From: Salegentibacter maritimus
GTDB lineage: Bacteria > Bacteroidota > Bacteroidia > Flavobacteriales > Flavobacteriaceae
Assembly (NCBI RefSeq): GCF_016236915.1
Contig: NZ_JAEHOK010000021.1
Span: 1 to 56,037 of the forward strand
DNA: 56,037 nt
Direction of reading: 5' to 3'
A program made the position numbers and the translations under genes. Positions 1 to 8,516 of the stretch are shown piece after piece. Position 1 is the stretch's first letter; each line of letters opens with the position of its first letter. The notes below the pieces were generated by a model. The model ran no database searches. It was not told the origin of the DNA and saw only the letters and a list, made by a program, of their open reading frames with translations.

Positions 1-44
1 TTCCTTTAGACTTGCAAGAGTAAAATTTGTGTAAATTAAGGATT

Positions 45-182
45 AAAAAAGAGTAGGCTAACTATAACAAGTTCCAGTTAAAAGAGCTATATGCTGATTC
101 AGTACCTACTCTTTCCCTAAATAGTAACTCAAATAGAAATTCGGGATTAAAAGCCCATTATTAAGGAATTGAGTCCTATTTA
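45..182 (+). ncRNA. Candidate IS110 bridge RNA (leader RNA)
   Basis: The leader folds by eye into two hairpins. The first has a perfect 10-bp stem (48-57 with 105-114) closing a 47-base loop; the loop contains ACAAGTTC (67-74) and GCTGA (93-97), which fit the two halves of the repeat motif ACAAGTTCAGC into which the element appears to insert. The second (127-174) has stem pieces ACTC/GAGT, AATTC/GAATT and GGG/CCC; it contains ATAGAAATTC (133-142), resembling the element's own right end ATAGAAATC, and AAGGA (163-167), complementary to TCCTT at the left end. IS110 elements are known to use such a leader RNA with target- and donor-binding loops. The exact RNA ends are unknown. Confidence 0.65.
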
Positions 183-213
183 ATTTAATCCATTCATAAC
201 TAAAACCAAAATT

Positions 214-1194
214 ATGAAAAATTCATTGACTTTTGTAGGTATTGATATCAGTAAAAACACATTGGATATTTGTTCTATAAAAGGTGAGAAGAAACTGGCC
301 AAACGTATTGATAACAACAAAAAAGCTATAAAAGTTTTTTTTAGTGGCTCAAAGCCACAAAGTTTAAAAGTCTGTATTGAGAATACGGGGCGATATGGCC
401 GTAAGATTATTGAAGTCTTAACCTCTTTAAATATCGTTTTTTACGAAGTAAATCCTTTGCATTTACACAAAAGTATTGGACTCACCAGAGGAAAAGATGA
501 TATTATAGATGCCTTCCGTATTGCTAAATTCCTGGAAAAAAACCACACAGAACTCGAACCACATCAAAAACCAGAACCGGGAATAGAAAAGCTGAAAGCA
601 CTTATATCCCATAGGAACCTGTTAATTAAGCAAAGAGCCCAACTCAAAGCAAAAAACAAAGAAAACCTACTGATTGCAGATCTTGACTTGCCGCAACTGG
701 AAGAGCACGGAGCTGAACTTATTCAATTACTAACTGAAAAAATAAAACAAACCGACAAATCAATAATTGAGGTTATTGAGCACAATAGTGTATTGAAGCA
801 CCAATACCATTTAATACGTGCTATTCCTGGAGTAGGTCCTATTTTATCGTGGAATATGTTGATTAAAACAAATGCATTTAAATCGATCACAAATCCTCGT
901 AAATTTGCCTGTTATGCTGGAGTGGCGCCATTTTCAAAAAGTTCAGGAACTTCTGTTTTTGGTAGGGCATCGGTTTCTATCTATGCAGATAAAGGCATTA
1001 AGAAAATACTGCATTTAGCAGCCATGAGGGCGATCCAATTGCCTTCTGATTTAAAACAATATTACCATCGAAAGGTAAATGAAGGCAAAAACAAAATGAG
1101 CGTCTTAAATGCTGTAAGAAATAAGATCATTCATAGAATTTTTGCCATCATAAAAAATCAAAAAATATATAATAATAACTTGCAAGTGTCATAG
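214..1194 (+). CDS. IS110-family transposase (DEDD recombinase)
   Basis: This 326-residue protein is the RNA-guided recombinase of the IS110 family. The N-terminal RuvC-like domain shows VGIDISKN with Asp11, an IENTG motif with Glu56, and KDDIIDA with Asp96 and Asp99, together the DEDD set. The middle (about residues 110-200) is helical and charged. The C-terminal Tnp_20 domain contains IPGVGP, a helix-hairpin-helix-like turn, followed by YAGVAPFSKSSGTS, the region of the family's catalytic serine. Length is normal and there is no frameshift, so the copy looks active. It starts at an ATG right after the candidate bridge RNA and ends five bases before the inferred right end. An identical gene lies at 54844-55824 on the other strand. 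Confidence 0.95.
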   Translation: MKNSLTFVGIDISKNTLDICSIKGEKKLAKRIDNNKKAIKVFFSGSKPQSLKVCIENTGRYGRKIIEVLTSLNIVFYEVNPLHLHKSIGLTRGKDDIIDAFRIAKFLEKNHTELEPHQKPEPGIEKLKALISHRNLLIKQRAQLKAKNKENLLIADLDLPQLEEHGAELIQLLTEKIKQTDKSIIEVIEHNSVLKHQYHLIRAIPGVGPILSWNMLIKTNAFKSITNPRKFACYAGVAPFSKSSGTSVFGRASVSIYADKGIKKILHLAAMRAIQLPSDLKQYYHRKVNEGKNKMSVLNAVRNKIIHRIFAIIKNQKIYNNNLQVS

Positions 1195-1238
1195 AAATCA
1201 GCTTGACGAGAATAGACTTTTCAAACAGCTTTTTTAAT

Positions 1239-1631
1239 TTAAAGTTTGCCAATATTTTCGGCTAGCGTGTTTATAAATTTGGTTAATGGCTTTTTAACCA
1301 TCATTGCCATCATAGCATTAAATTCACCGCCGAATTCCATCTGTACTTCGCTCTGATTTTCGTTTAAAGTCGAAATATGCGCTTTTAATTTAAAATCAAA
1401 TTTATCTGAAGTGGAGCCCAATACCACCAATTCTGGTTTCCGGGTTTCCTGGATTTCCAATTTTATAACAGGCATACCTTTAAGTCCGAAAACAAAGGTT
1501 TTTTCATCTCTTACTTCAAAAACTTCTTTGTTTTCAGGCATTAACTGTTCGTAATTTTTAGGGTTAATCAAAAATTCGAACATTTCCTGCTCACTTTTAT
1601 TAGCAGTTACTTTTGGGCTTTCTATACGCAT
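1239..1631 (-). CDS. SRPBCC-family small-molecule-binding protein
   Basis: A 130-residue protein with the START/SRPBCC pattern: an opening strand (ESPKVTANKSEQEMFEFLINPKNY), alternating strands through the middle and a long C-terminal helix (KKPLTKFINTLAENIGKL) that would lie over the ligand cavity. No signal peptide or membrane segment is seen, so it should be cytoplasmic. The ligand is unknown. It lies about 70 bases downstream of pyrE on the same strand and probably shares its transcript; this pairing is common in Flavobacteria. Its 3' side is the remnant of an intergenic repeat split by the IS110 element. Confidence 0.75.
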   Translation of the reverse strand: MRIESPKVTANKSEQEMFEFLINPKNYEQLMPENKEVFEVRDEKTFVFGLKGMPVIKLEIQETRKPELVVLGSTSDKFDFKLKAHISTLNENQSEVQMEFGGEFNAMMAMMVKKPLTKFINTLAENIGKL

Positions 1632-1703
1632 CTTGTCTATATATCTTTAAAGAAACTTATTTTCAGATAGTACAGGTTGTATTCTATACTTTCTGTAACC
1701 AAA

Positions 1704-2345
1704 TTATTTTTTCCAGTTAGCCGGATCCTGTCGCCACTCTCTTAAAAGATCGGCTTCAGCAGCATTTATATAATTGGTCCTCTGTGCAGTTTCAAGAAGA
1801 AAATCGTAGTCGCTAAGGGTATGAAGCTCTATTCCTGCTTTTTCAAAATTCTCATCGGCAGTTTTAAAGCCATAAGTAAAGATGGCCAGCATTCCTTTTA
1901 CGTTTGCATTGGCTTCTTTTAATGCTTTCACTGCGTTAAGGCTACTGTTTCCTGTGCTAATTAAATCTTCTATTACCACAACGCTCTGGCCTTCGGTTAG
2001 GTTTCCTTCTATTTGATTTTTTCTTCCGTGGCTTTTGGCTTCCGGCCTAACATAAATAAACGGGAGACTCAAAATTTCAGCTACCAGCATACCAATTCCA
2101 ATAGCACCGGTGGCAACCGCGGCTATAACATCGGGTTTTCCATATAGCTCTTCAACCTGCCTTGCAAATTGTTCCCTTATATGGTTTCTAATGGGAGGAT
2201 AAGATAATACTATTCGGTTATCGCAATAAATTGGCGATTTCCAACCACTGGCCCAGGTAAAAGGTTCTTGTGCATCTAATTTTATTGCTTTAATTTGCAA
2301 TAGCAGTTCAGCGGTTGTTCTGGCTGTTTCTTTATTTAAAATCAT
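1704..2345 (-). CDS. pyrE: Orotate phosphoribosyltransferase
   Basis: PyrE joins orotate to PRPP to give orotidine 5'-phosphate, the fifth step of de novo pyrimidine synthesis. The 213-residue length fits the family. The PRPP-binding loop VVVIEDLISTGNSSL (about residues 121-135) holds the acidic pair and the STG turn, and the upstream AAVATGAIGIG and YVRPEAKSHGRKNQIEG segments correspond to the substrate and flexible catalytic loops (Lys and His present). The ATG overlaps the start region of the divergent NUDIX gene, so the two genes must share or interleave promoter sequence. An SRPBCC gene follows on the same strand. Confidence 0.95.
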   Translation of the reverse strand: MILNKETARTTAELLLQIKAIKLDAQEPFTWASGWKSPIYCDNRIVLSYPPIRNHIREQFARQVEELYGKPDVIAAVATGAIGIGMLVAEILSLPFIYVRPEAKSHGRKNQIEGNLTEGQSVVVIEDLISTGNSSLNAVKALKEANANVKGMLAIFTYGFKTADENFEKAGIELHTLSDYDFLLETAQRTNYINAAEADLLREWRQDPANWKK

Positions 2346-2352
2346 GCTGCAA

Positions 2353-2976
2353 ATGTATAAAGTTTTTGTTAATGATATTCCCCTAATTTTATCTACAAAG
2401 AAAGATTTTGGAGAAAATTACGTGTCTTTACCTATTAAGAAGGTTAGAATCAAACGAATAATAAAAAAAATTAGTAAAGGAGAATTGCTCTACGTAAACC
2501 TTTACCACGAAAAGGAAGAAAAGCTTTTAAAGCATTTGTTTAAAAAATTGCGCGTGGTTACAGCAGCGGGGGGAATGGTTTTTAATGATAAAGACGAAAT
2601 TTTATTTATTTATCGCAAAAAGCGTTGGGATTTGCCAAAAGGTAAAACCGAAAAAAACGAAACTATTGAAGCCTCTGCCATAAGAGAGGTAGAGGAAGAA
2701 ACAGGGGTTGAAGGTTTAAAAGTCACTAAGTTTTTGCAAAAAACCTATCACATTTTTAAACGAAAGGGGCGTTTTAGGCTAAAGGTTACTTATTGGTATG
2801 AGATGCGTACTTCTTATGAGGGGGAGTTACGCCCCGAAACTAAAGAGGGTATAGAAAAAGCTAAATGGAAAAACCTGAAGAAAAGCCAAAAGGCCCTTCA
2901 AAAATCCTATGCCAATATTAAACTTCTTTTTACCGATGAATATCTAACGAGGAACTCTAAAGATAGGGTAGCGTAA
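2353..2976 (+). CDS. NUDIX hydrolase
   Basis: A NUDIX pyrophosphohydrolase of about 207 residues. The Nudix box is complete: a Gly, five residues, Glu, seven residues, then REVEEETGV, within the segment that begins PKGKTEKNE. The approximately 70-residue N-terminal part (MYKVFVNDIPLIL...) is a separate alpha/beta segment common in Bacteroidota homologues. Substrate cannot be told. I prefer the ATG at 2353, because the ATG at 2344 overlaps the pyrE start codon. The gene is divergent from pyrE, and its 3' end overlaps the end of the convergent carboxypeptidase gene by about 33 bases. Confidence 0.85.
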   Translation: MYKVFVNDIPLILSTKKDFGENYVSLPIKKVRIKRIIKKISKGELLYVNLYHEKEEKLLKHLFKKLRVVTAAGGMVFNDKDEILFIYRKKRWDLPKGKTEKNETIEASAIREVEEETGVEGLKVTKFLQKTYHIFKRKGRFRLKVTYWYEMRTSYEGELRPETKEGIEKAKWKNLKKSQKALQKSYANIKLLFTDEYLTRNSKDRVA

Positions 2977-4695
2977 GTGCGCCTCTTCATAATGTTTAGA
3001 TTGTTTGTGCAACCAATCTAATTGGTTGTACCAACTATTTGCAAATTCGGCCTCTTTATTTTTCTTTGCTTCGAAGGCGTCTTTTAATTCGGGATTATCT
3101 TCTAGCATTTTTTTAGCGATATCCTCAAAAACATAGGGAGAGAAGCCTTCCTTTTGCTGAAGAACGCTGTCAAAGAAATTCCAGTTAAAGAAAGAATCTG
3201 AAGCTTCAGGTTCTAAAGTTTCAATTAAATAGCGCACTCCATCCTGAAAAGTCTTAACCATAAAATCTCCTTTTCTAAATTTGATAGAATCCATTTTTTT
3301 GGAAACCCTGGTTTCGCTATGGGTATAATGGCCCTCGTAGGCATTATCCCTTGTTTTAAAATCTTCTATTCTATAAGTTTCAACATATAGCGTGGTGTCC
3401 CGGGCTAAGGATTCCAGTTTTATATTGTTTAGTTTTAGTAGCTCGGTAATTTGCCACCAACCCTGTGGAATAATATATGCCCTGGGAATTTCGATGGTAT
3501 CTTGTGCAATAAAATTATTATAATAGTCTATTTCTTTGGTAAATGGCTTTTCTGTATCAAATTTTAAACGTTCATCACCGGTTATTTCACTCGCAATCAT
3601 GTTGCCTTCATAACCTTTAAAATTTCTTTTGGTGGGATTTTCATAATCCGGTGTATAATTAATAGGATACCAGCGGTCTGTCAGGTATTTTCTAGAGGCT
3701 CTTTTACGAATATCTTTCATTCGTTCCCTATTGGCTTCGGCAATGCCTATCATACTGCGCATAAGCTCGTAGGTGCCCTTTACCCGTTTTGGATAGGGCT
3801 TGAGCATATGGGTTTCAATCATCATTCCAATGGTATTCCAAAGACTGGTATAGCCGGTAGAATACCTGGGAAGATCGTTAAATTGGGTAAAACCTTCATC
3901 CGGGACTTTGTTGAAAACATTTACGTAAGGAGTTATGTCCCAATCTTTTTTTGCAAGAGAATCTTCTAATTGAGGTACAATTTGCTCATTCAGGTAAGCT
4001 CCCAATTCGCCCCCCAATTTGTTGTGCTGAGTAAATAAATGGGTGAGTGTATATTGGTAATCGGCGCCATTGCTAACGTGATTGTCAATAAAGATATCGG
4101 GTTTCACGTGATGAAAAATCTTATAAAAACTCCGGGCATTACGCGTGTCGGCTTTTATAAAATCCCTGTTTAGATCATAATTTCTGGCATTTCCTCTAAA
4201 ACCATATTCCGCCGGCCCATTTTGATTTGTACGGCTATGGGAGTTTCTATTTAAGGCACCTCCAACATTATATACAGGAATTGTGGCTAAAACTGTATTT
4301 TTCGGTGCTGTAATAGAATCTCCTGCCAAATCTCTAAAAAGCATCATAGTAGCATCAATACCGTCACTTTCGCCCGGGTGTATGCCGTTATTTATAAGAA
4401 TAATGCTGTTTTTATCTCTTAGTTTTTCAAAATCAAAATCTTCAGCAGGGCTGTAAATTGCAAGATGAAGCGGTTTTCCGCTATCGGTTTCTCCAAATTC
4501 TTCCAGGCTCACTTTGCCGGAACTTTCTGCCAATTCGCTATAGAAATCTATAACTTCGGCATAAGTAGCGGTTTCTTTTCCATCACTTTTTTCAAAACGG
4601 GTTTCAAAATCATAATCGGTAACCAGTTGGTATTTCTCGAAGTCACAAGATGTAAGTGAAATCAGACATAAAAGTAAAAGGAGATATTTTTTCAT
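2944..4695 (-). CDS. M14-family zinc carboxypeptidase, lipoprotein
   Basis: A 583-residue M14 metallopeptidase. The N-terminus (MKKYLLLLLCLISLTSC) is a lipoprotein signal with the lipobox cysteine at residue 17, so it is probably anchored in a membrane and acts in the periplasm or at the surface. The first zinc ligands are in the HPGES motif (His106, Glu109); the third is likely the His of the later DNHVSNGAD segment, and a GMMIETHML segment lies near the expected catalytic Glu. The C-terminal 250 residues have no assignment beyond the family. It removes C-terminal residues from peptides, with unknown specificity. It is transcribed toward the NUDIX gene and overlaps its 3' end. Confidence 0.85.
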   Translation of the reverse strand: MKKYLLLLLCLISLTSCDFEKYQLVTDYDFETRFEKSDGKETATYAEVIDFYSELAESSGKVSLEEFGETDSGKPLHLAIYSPAEDFDFEKLRDKNSIILINNGIHPGESDGIDATMMLFRDLAGDSITAPKNTVLATIPVYNVGGALNRNSHSRTNQNGPAEYGFRGNARNYDLNRDFIKADTRNARSFYKIFHHVKPDIFIDNHVSNGADYQYTLTHLFTQHNKLGGELGAYLNEQIVPQLEDSLAKKDWDITPYVNVFNKVPDEGFTQFNDLPRYSTGYTSLWNTIGMMIETHMLKPYPKRVKGTYELMRSMIGIAEANRERMKDIRKRASRKYLTDRWYPINYTPDYENPTKRNFKGYEGNMIASEITGDERLKFDTEKPFTKEIDYYNNFIAQDTIEIPRAYIIPQGWWQITELLKLNNIKLESLARDTTLYVETYRIEDFKTRDNAYEGHYTHSETRVSKKMDSIKFRKGDFMVKTFQDGVRYLIETLEPEASDSFFNWNFFDSVLQQKEGFSPYVFEDIAKKMLEDNPELKDAFEAKKNKEAEFANSWYNQLDWLHKQSKHYEEAHLRYPIFRVPR

Positions 4696-4999
4696 AGTAT
4701 CCTAAGAAATTGGAGGGGTAAAATTAACTAAAACCCGTCTAGCCACCAAACAAGCTATACTAATTAGTACTTGTTAAAGTAAACCTAATCTGTTTTAAAA
4801 ACTTTTTGCCTACTATTATTAAAAGTAATTTTATTTGCTAATTAATGATAAAGGCTGTTATATAATTTTCAATTTTGTAAACTAAGACAGTCAGGTTAAC
4901 TTTCTCGCGGCAAGTAAACGGGGTATTAAACAGAAAATTTTTGGATTTCGAGGTGGTTATAAGGCCTTACATCTCAATTATTGCGTAAAAATTAAAATA
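4696..4999. other. Divergent intergenic region
   Basis: About 300 AT-rich bases between the carboxypeptidase gene and the TonB receptor gene, which are transcribed away from each other. I see no strong hairpin, no repeat shared with the rest of the window and no clear TTTG/TAnnTTTG promoter pair. The stretch just before the receptor is locally more G-rich and may be its untranslated leader, but no riboswitch consensus known to me is visible. Confidence 0.4.
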
Positions 5000-7288
5000 G
5001 TGGATAAAAAATTACTGGCACTGCTGTGTTTTTTCTTTTTAAACAAGCTGTTCTCACAGGAAAATCAATTTAAAATATTAACACTAAATACTGAGCAGGT
5101 GGTTAGGGAAGCCCGTATTTTTAATGCTTCAGGGCTTGTGGCTGTCTCAGATGAATATGGGGTTTTTGAGCTGAACTCCCGGGAATTGCCGGGAAATTTT
5201 ACTATATCGGCCATTGGGTATAAAAGTTCACAGTTCTTTTTGCAGGCTTCCAAAGAAATTCAGCAACTTTATTTAAGTCCTGGGTCAGAAAGCCTTTCAG
5301 AAGTGGTGGTGCGAAGTACCAATATTCCTAAAAGTCTTAAAAACGTTCCGGCTTCGGTGAATCTGGTGACTCAAACAGATTTTAAACGAACCGATGCTAC
5401 AAATGTGCTGGAAACATTTAACACTGTACCTGGACTATTTGTAAATCAGGGAGCTTTAAATACCAATAAAATAAATATCCGTGGAATTGGCGCTCGTTCG
5501 CAGTATAGCACGAATAGGATTCAGGCTTATTTTGAAGGAATTCCGCTTACCACGGCCGAGGGGGAATTGACCTTAGACGATTTTGACCAGGAAAGCCTGG
5601 ATAGAATTGAAGTTATTAAAGGGCCAACCTCCAGTATTTATGGAGCGGGTTTAGGGGGATCTATTAATTTGTATGCTAAACAATCTAAACAAGAGGAAGC
5701 CCAACTTACGGCCAAAACGCAATTTGGCAGTTTTAATACCAGAAAACAGGTTTACCAGGCCTCCAATACCACTAAAGAATCTTCAATTTTTGGAACCTTT
5801 ACACACTTAACAAGTAATGGATACCGCGACAACGGAAATTACGATCGGAAATCAGTTTTGGTGAATGGAAGTCTTAAAACCAGCCAAAATGGTAGTTTAT
5901 CTTATTTAGCCAATTTTAGCCGATTAAAAGCTTTTATTCCCAGTTCATTGAACGAAGAAGATCTAAGAAATGATCCTGAAAAAGCTGCATTTACCTGGGG
6001 GCAGGCCAGGGGGTACGAGTCTTACGATAAAGGTATGCTGGGTGGTTCTTATACACATGCCCTTTTCGATGATTTTAGCAATACAACCAGCATATTTTTA
6101 AGTTTTAGAGATGCTTATGAACCGCGCCCTTTTAATATTTTAAAGGAAGAGCGTGTTTCGGCAGGGGTTAGAACAAAATTTAATTTAAATACCCGGGTTT
6201 TCGAATTGCCTTCTGAAATTAGTTTTGGAGCCGAATATTATAACGAATGGTACGAAACAGGTACTTTTCAGAATCGATATGAGGATTTTCCCGGGAATGG
6301 AAGTGTGTTAGGGGAGCGCTTAAGCAATAATGAGCAGGATAGAAATTATGCTAATTTTTTTGCCCAGCTTAATCTTGAGATTACTGAAAAATGGAACCTG
6401 GAAGCCGGGTTTAATATCAATAATACAACTTACAGTTTAACCGATCTTTTTGTGCAAGATGAGATAGATCAAACCGGCGAATATAGTTTTGATATAGTAG
6501 TTTCTCCAAGAATAGGTGCTACGTATAAAGTAGCCGAAGGTAAAAACATCTATGCCTCTGTAAGCCATGGGTTTTCAACCCCAACAGTTGCGGAGACTTT
6601 GACACCTGATGGGCAGATAAACACTAATCTCAAGCCCGAAACCGGATTAAATTATGAGTTTGGTTTTAAAGGAAACTGGCTCCAAAATAAATTGTATACC
6701 GAAGTCGCGGTATTTTCAATTCAAATAGAGAATTTACTAGTGGCACAAAGAGTGGCCGAAGATCAATATGTGGGGGTTAATGCTGGAAAAACCAATCATA
6801 ATGGATTGGAATTTCTTAGCAATTATCGTTTTCTGGTAGGTGGAGATATTTCAGTAAAACCCTATGTTAATGGGGCTATTAACTTCTTTGAATTTGATGA
6901 GTTTGTGAATAATGATGAAGATTTCTCCGGAAATAAGCTCCCCGGGGTTCCTAAATATACGCTAAACCTGGGAGTGGATGTTCAAAGTGATTCAGGTTTT
7001 GAATTTTTCGGAAACTATAGAAATGTTGGGGAAATTCCTCTAGATGATGCAAATTCGGGTTACACCAATCAATACAGCCTGTTGAATTTTAAAGCGGGAT
7101 ATACTTTTAAATTGTTTCAGGCATTAAACCTGAACTTCTACGGAGGTGTGAACAATGCTTTAGATAAAAATTATGCAGCGAGTATTGTAACCAATGCTGT
7201 TGGATTTGGAGGCGCTTCACCACGTTATTTTTATCCCGGAAATCCCAGAAATTATTACGGCGGACTTCAACTGAATTATATTTTTTAA
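5000..7288 (+). CDS. TonB-dependent outer-membrane receptor
   Basis: A 762-residue receptor that takes up a large ligand (siderophore, vitamin or glycan) across the outer membrane using TonB energy. In order: a signal peptide (to about residue 20, cleavage near FSQ), a carboxypeptidase-regulatory-like beta domain (about 25-95), a plug domain (about 100-220, with NIRGIGARSQYS and IEVIKGPTSSIYGAGLGGSINL), and a beta-barrel ending in an aromatic C-terminus, NYIF. The start is a GTG, chosen because the signal peptide begins there. No SusD partner follows, so it is not a classical polysaccharide utilisation pair; FecA/siderophore-like receptors are the closest resemblance, and the ligand is unknown. 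Confidence 0.9.
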   Translation: MDKKLLALLCFFFLNKLFSQENQFKILTLNTEQVVREARIFNASGLVAVSDEYGVFELNSRELPGNFTISAIGYKSSQFFLQASKEIQQLYLSPGSESLSEVVVRSTNIPKSLKNVPASVNLVTQTDFKRTDATNVLETFNTVPGLFVNQGALNTNKINIRGIGARSQYSTNRIQAYFEGIPLTTAEGELTLDDFDQESLDRIEVIKGPTSSIYGAGLGGSINLYAKQSKQEEAQLTAKTQFGSFNTRKQVYQASNTTKESSIFGTFTHLTSNGYRDNGNYDRKSVLVNGSLKTSQNGSLSYLANFSRLKAFIPSSLNEEDLRNDPEKAAFTWGQARGYESYDKGMLGGSYTHALFDDFSNTTSIFLSFRDAYEPRPFNILKEERVSAGVRTKFNLNTRVFELPSEISFGAEYYNEWYETGTFQNRYEDFPGNGSVLGERLSNNEQDRNYANFFAQLNLEITEKWNLEAGFNINNTTYSLTDLFVQDEIDQTGEYSFDIVVSPRIGATYKVAEGKNIYASVSHGFSTPTVAETLTPDGQINTNLKPETGLNYEFGFKGNWLQNKLYTEVAVFSIQIENLLVAQRVAEDQYVGVNAGKTNHNGLEFLSNYRFLVGGDISVKPYVNGAINFFEFDEFVNNDEDFSGNKLPGVPKYTLNLGVDVQSDSGFEFFGNYRNVGEIPLDDANSGYTNQYSLLNFKAGYTFKLFQALNLNFYGGVNNALDKNYAASIVTNAVGFGGASPRYFYPGNPRNYYGGLQLNYIF

Positions 7289-7785
7289 GATTTCGGGAGT
7301 ATTTTTGCCACGAATGCACCAATAATTTTTTCAGAGCTATGAAATCTTCCTTTGGAGCTTGTCCTGAATTCAATTCGGGAGGTTAGGGTGCTACCCTCAC
7401 CACATCGGGCACCATAAACTCATAATTTCCTTTATTACGAATTACATCCCGAACTACGGTAGAAGAAATATGGCTTTTACCGGAAGAGGTTATAAAAAAG
7501 AGCGTGTCTATTCCGCTCATTTTATAATTGGTTTGGCCAATAGCTTTTTCAAACTCCAAATCTTGCGCATTTCGTAAGCCTCGTAGTAAATATTCGGCAT
7601 TTTGTTCTTTGCAAAAATTTACGGTAAGTCCTTTATAGGTGGTCACTTTTATTTTAGGTTCGTCTTTAAAAGTTTCCTTTAAAAAATGCAGCCGCTCTTC
7701 CAGGGAAAACATATACTTTTTGTTGGAATTTGTGCCAATGGCCAGAATAATTTCATCAAAAAGCGGCAATGCCCTTTCAATAATT
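7286..7785. repeat. Direct repeat, left copy (coaD 3' end and downstream)
   Basis: About 500 bases starting at AAGATTTCGGGAG are repeated at 8517-9016 in the same orientation with a modest number of substitutions. The copy covers the coaD downstream spacer and roughly the last 130 codons of coaD. Homology stops after CCCTTTCAATAAT (about 7785), where the toxin-antitoxin segment begins. Confidence 0.85.
7383..7785 (-). pseudogene. Truncated coaD copy (3' fragment)
   Basis: This fragment encodes the C-terminal three quarters of phosphopantetheine adenylyltransferase, from about FDEIILAIG to the identical C-terminus. It lacks the N-terminal GSFDPITLGH nucleotide-binding motif, so it cannot be functional. 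It differs from the intact copy by a few residues (for example NFCKEQNAEY against DFCKEQNAEF), so the duplication is not brand new. The break coincides with the start of the segment that carries the toxin-antitoxin genes. Confidence 0.85.
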
Positions 7786-7886
7786 TTTGTTGCTGGTTAA
7801 ATTTATGAAGGATTTATCTCAGGTAATTTTAGCTCATTTCTCTTAAAAAGAATAGAGATAAACTTATTTGGTAGCCATACTTAAAA

Positions 7887-7920
7887 TTGAAATATCCAAT
7901 TTTTGTACATATATTTGTAC
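7887..7920 (+). promoter_or_regulatory. Toxin-antitoxin promoter with GTAC operator-like repeats
   Basis: TTG at 7887-7889 and TATATTTG at 7910-7917 are separated by 20 bases and fit the Bacteroidota promoter pattern. Overlapping the -7 element, TTGTAC (7903-7908) and TTGTAC (7915-7920) form two GTAC half-sites around ATATA. An autoregulatory YefM/YoeB operator at this place is expected for the family; assigning it to these half-sites is inference. Confidence 0.55.
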
Positions 7921-7938
7921 TTGAATAAATACGTTATT

Positions 7939-8193
7939 ATGCAAATTACAACTGTTTCTGACTTTAGAAAAAATATTAAAGTATACCTTGACAGGGTAAT
8001 CCAAAACTTTGAAACCTTAATTATTAATCGTGGAAAAGATTCTGGAATTGTTGTGATGTCCCTGGAAGAATACAATTCTCTAATGGCCACCAATCACGAA
8101 TTATCTTCCCGAAAAAATGAATTACGTTTAGATTCTGCCATTGAAAAATTAAAAAACGGAAAATCATTTTCAAGGGGCTTAATCGAAGACTAA
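7939..8193 (+). CDS. yefM: Antitoxin, Phd/YefM family
   Basis: An 84-residue antitoxin that should bind and neutralise the toxin encoded two bases downstream and repress their common promoter. The N-terminal half (MQITTVSDFRKNIKVYLDRV) is the Phd/YefM DNA-binding and dimerisation fold, with the usual SGIVVMSLEEYNSL strand-helix; the charged C-terminal tail (AIEKLKNGKSFSRGLIED) is the toxin-wrapping segment. I start at the ATG at 7939, since the upstream in-frame ATG lies over the promoter. The pair is enclosed by the two direct repeats of the coaD 3' end. Confidence 0.9.
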   Translation: MQITTVSDFRKNIKVYLDRVIQNFETLIINRGKDSGIVVMSLEEYNSLMATNHELSSRKNELRLDSAIEKLKNGKSFSRGLIED

Positions 8194-8194
8194 T

Positions 8195-8452
8195 ATGAAA
8201 TATATATTTGTTGACGAATCCTGGGAAGACTACTTATATTGGCAGAAAACCGATAAGAAAAAACTTAAAAAAATAAACGAACTTTTAAAGGATATTTCGA
8301 GAAATCCGTTTGATGGAATTGGGAAACCAGAACCTTTAAAGCATAAATACGCCGGATTTTGGTCAAGAAGAATTGATAGTGAGCATAGGCTTATTTACCA
8401 ATATAGGGAAGGAGAGATATTGATTGCAAAATGTAGATTTCACTACGACTAA
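8195..8452 (+). CDS. yoeB: Toxin, YoeB/Txe mRNA endonuclease
   Basis: An 85-residue YoeB-type toxin, a RelE-fold ribonuclease that cuts mRNA in the ribosomal A site and stops translation. The family's catalytic residues are all present at the E. coli numbering: Glu46 (in GKPEPLKH), Arg65 (in SEHRLIYQ) and His83 with Tyr84 (CRFHYD at the C-terminus). Length is standard, so the toxin looks intact. It is translated directly after the antitoxin, one base between stop and start. Position between duplicated coaD ends suggests recent arrival. Confidence 0.93.
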   Translation: MKYIFVDESWEDYLYWQKTDKKKLKKINELLKDISRNPFDGIGKPEPLKHKYAGFWSRRIDSEHRLIYQYREGEILIAKCRFHYD

Positions 8453-8516
8453 AAAAAGAAAGCCGCAACAAAGACTAAAAATAATTACCTAGTCTTTTTT
8501 GAAAAAAATATAATTT

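Larger units (their letters stand above)
2..1199 (+). mobile_element. IS110-family insertion sequence, copy 1
   Basis: A 1201-bp stretch at the left edge recurs in inverted orientation at 54837-56037, and the encoded proteins are identical. Inside that stretch I place the element between two TC dinucleotides (2-3 and 1198-1199), because the bases just outside the right end (AG then CTTGACG) continue a dispersed intergenic repeat seen elsewhere, for example near 32735. Both ends carry ACTTGCAAG a few bases inside (9-18 and about 1178-1187). There is a 213-base non-coding leader before the gene and almost nothing after it, the layout of the IS110 group rather than the IS1111 group. No target duplication is expected for this family. 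The left flank lies outside the window, so the left boundary is an inference. Confidence 0.85.

Noticed and set aside
4696-4999. Riboswitch (cobalamin or other) before the TonB receptor
   Set aside because: No recognisable B12 box or other aptamer consensus could be found by eye.
7107-7373. Minus-strand ORF across the end of the TonB receptor gene
   Set aside because: Shadow of the receptor's last strands plus the repeat; no start signal.
7383-7769. Second functional coaD
   Set aside because: Lacks the N-terminal nucleotide-binding motif and any credible start; it is a 3' fragment.
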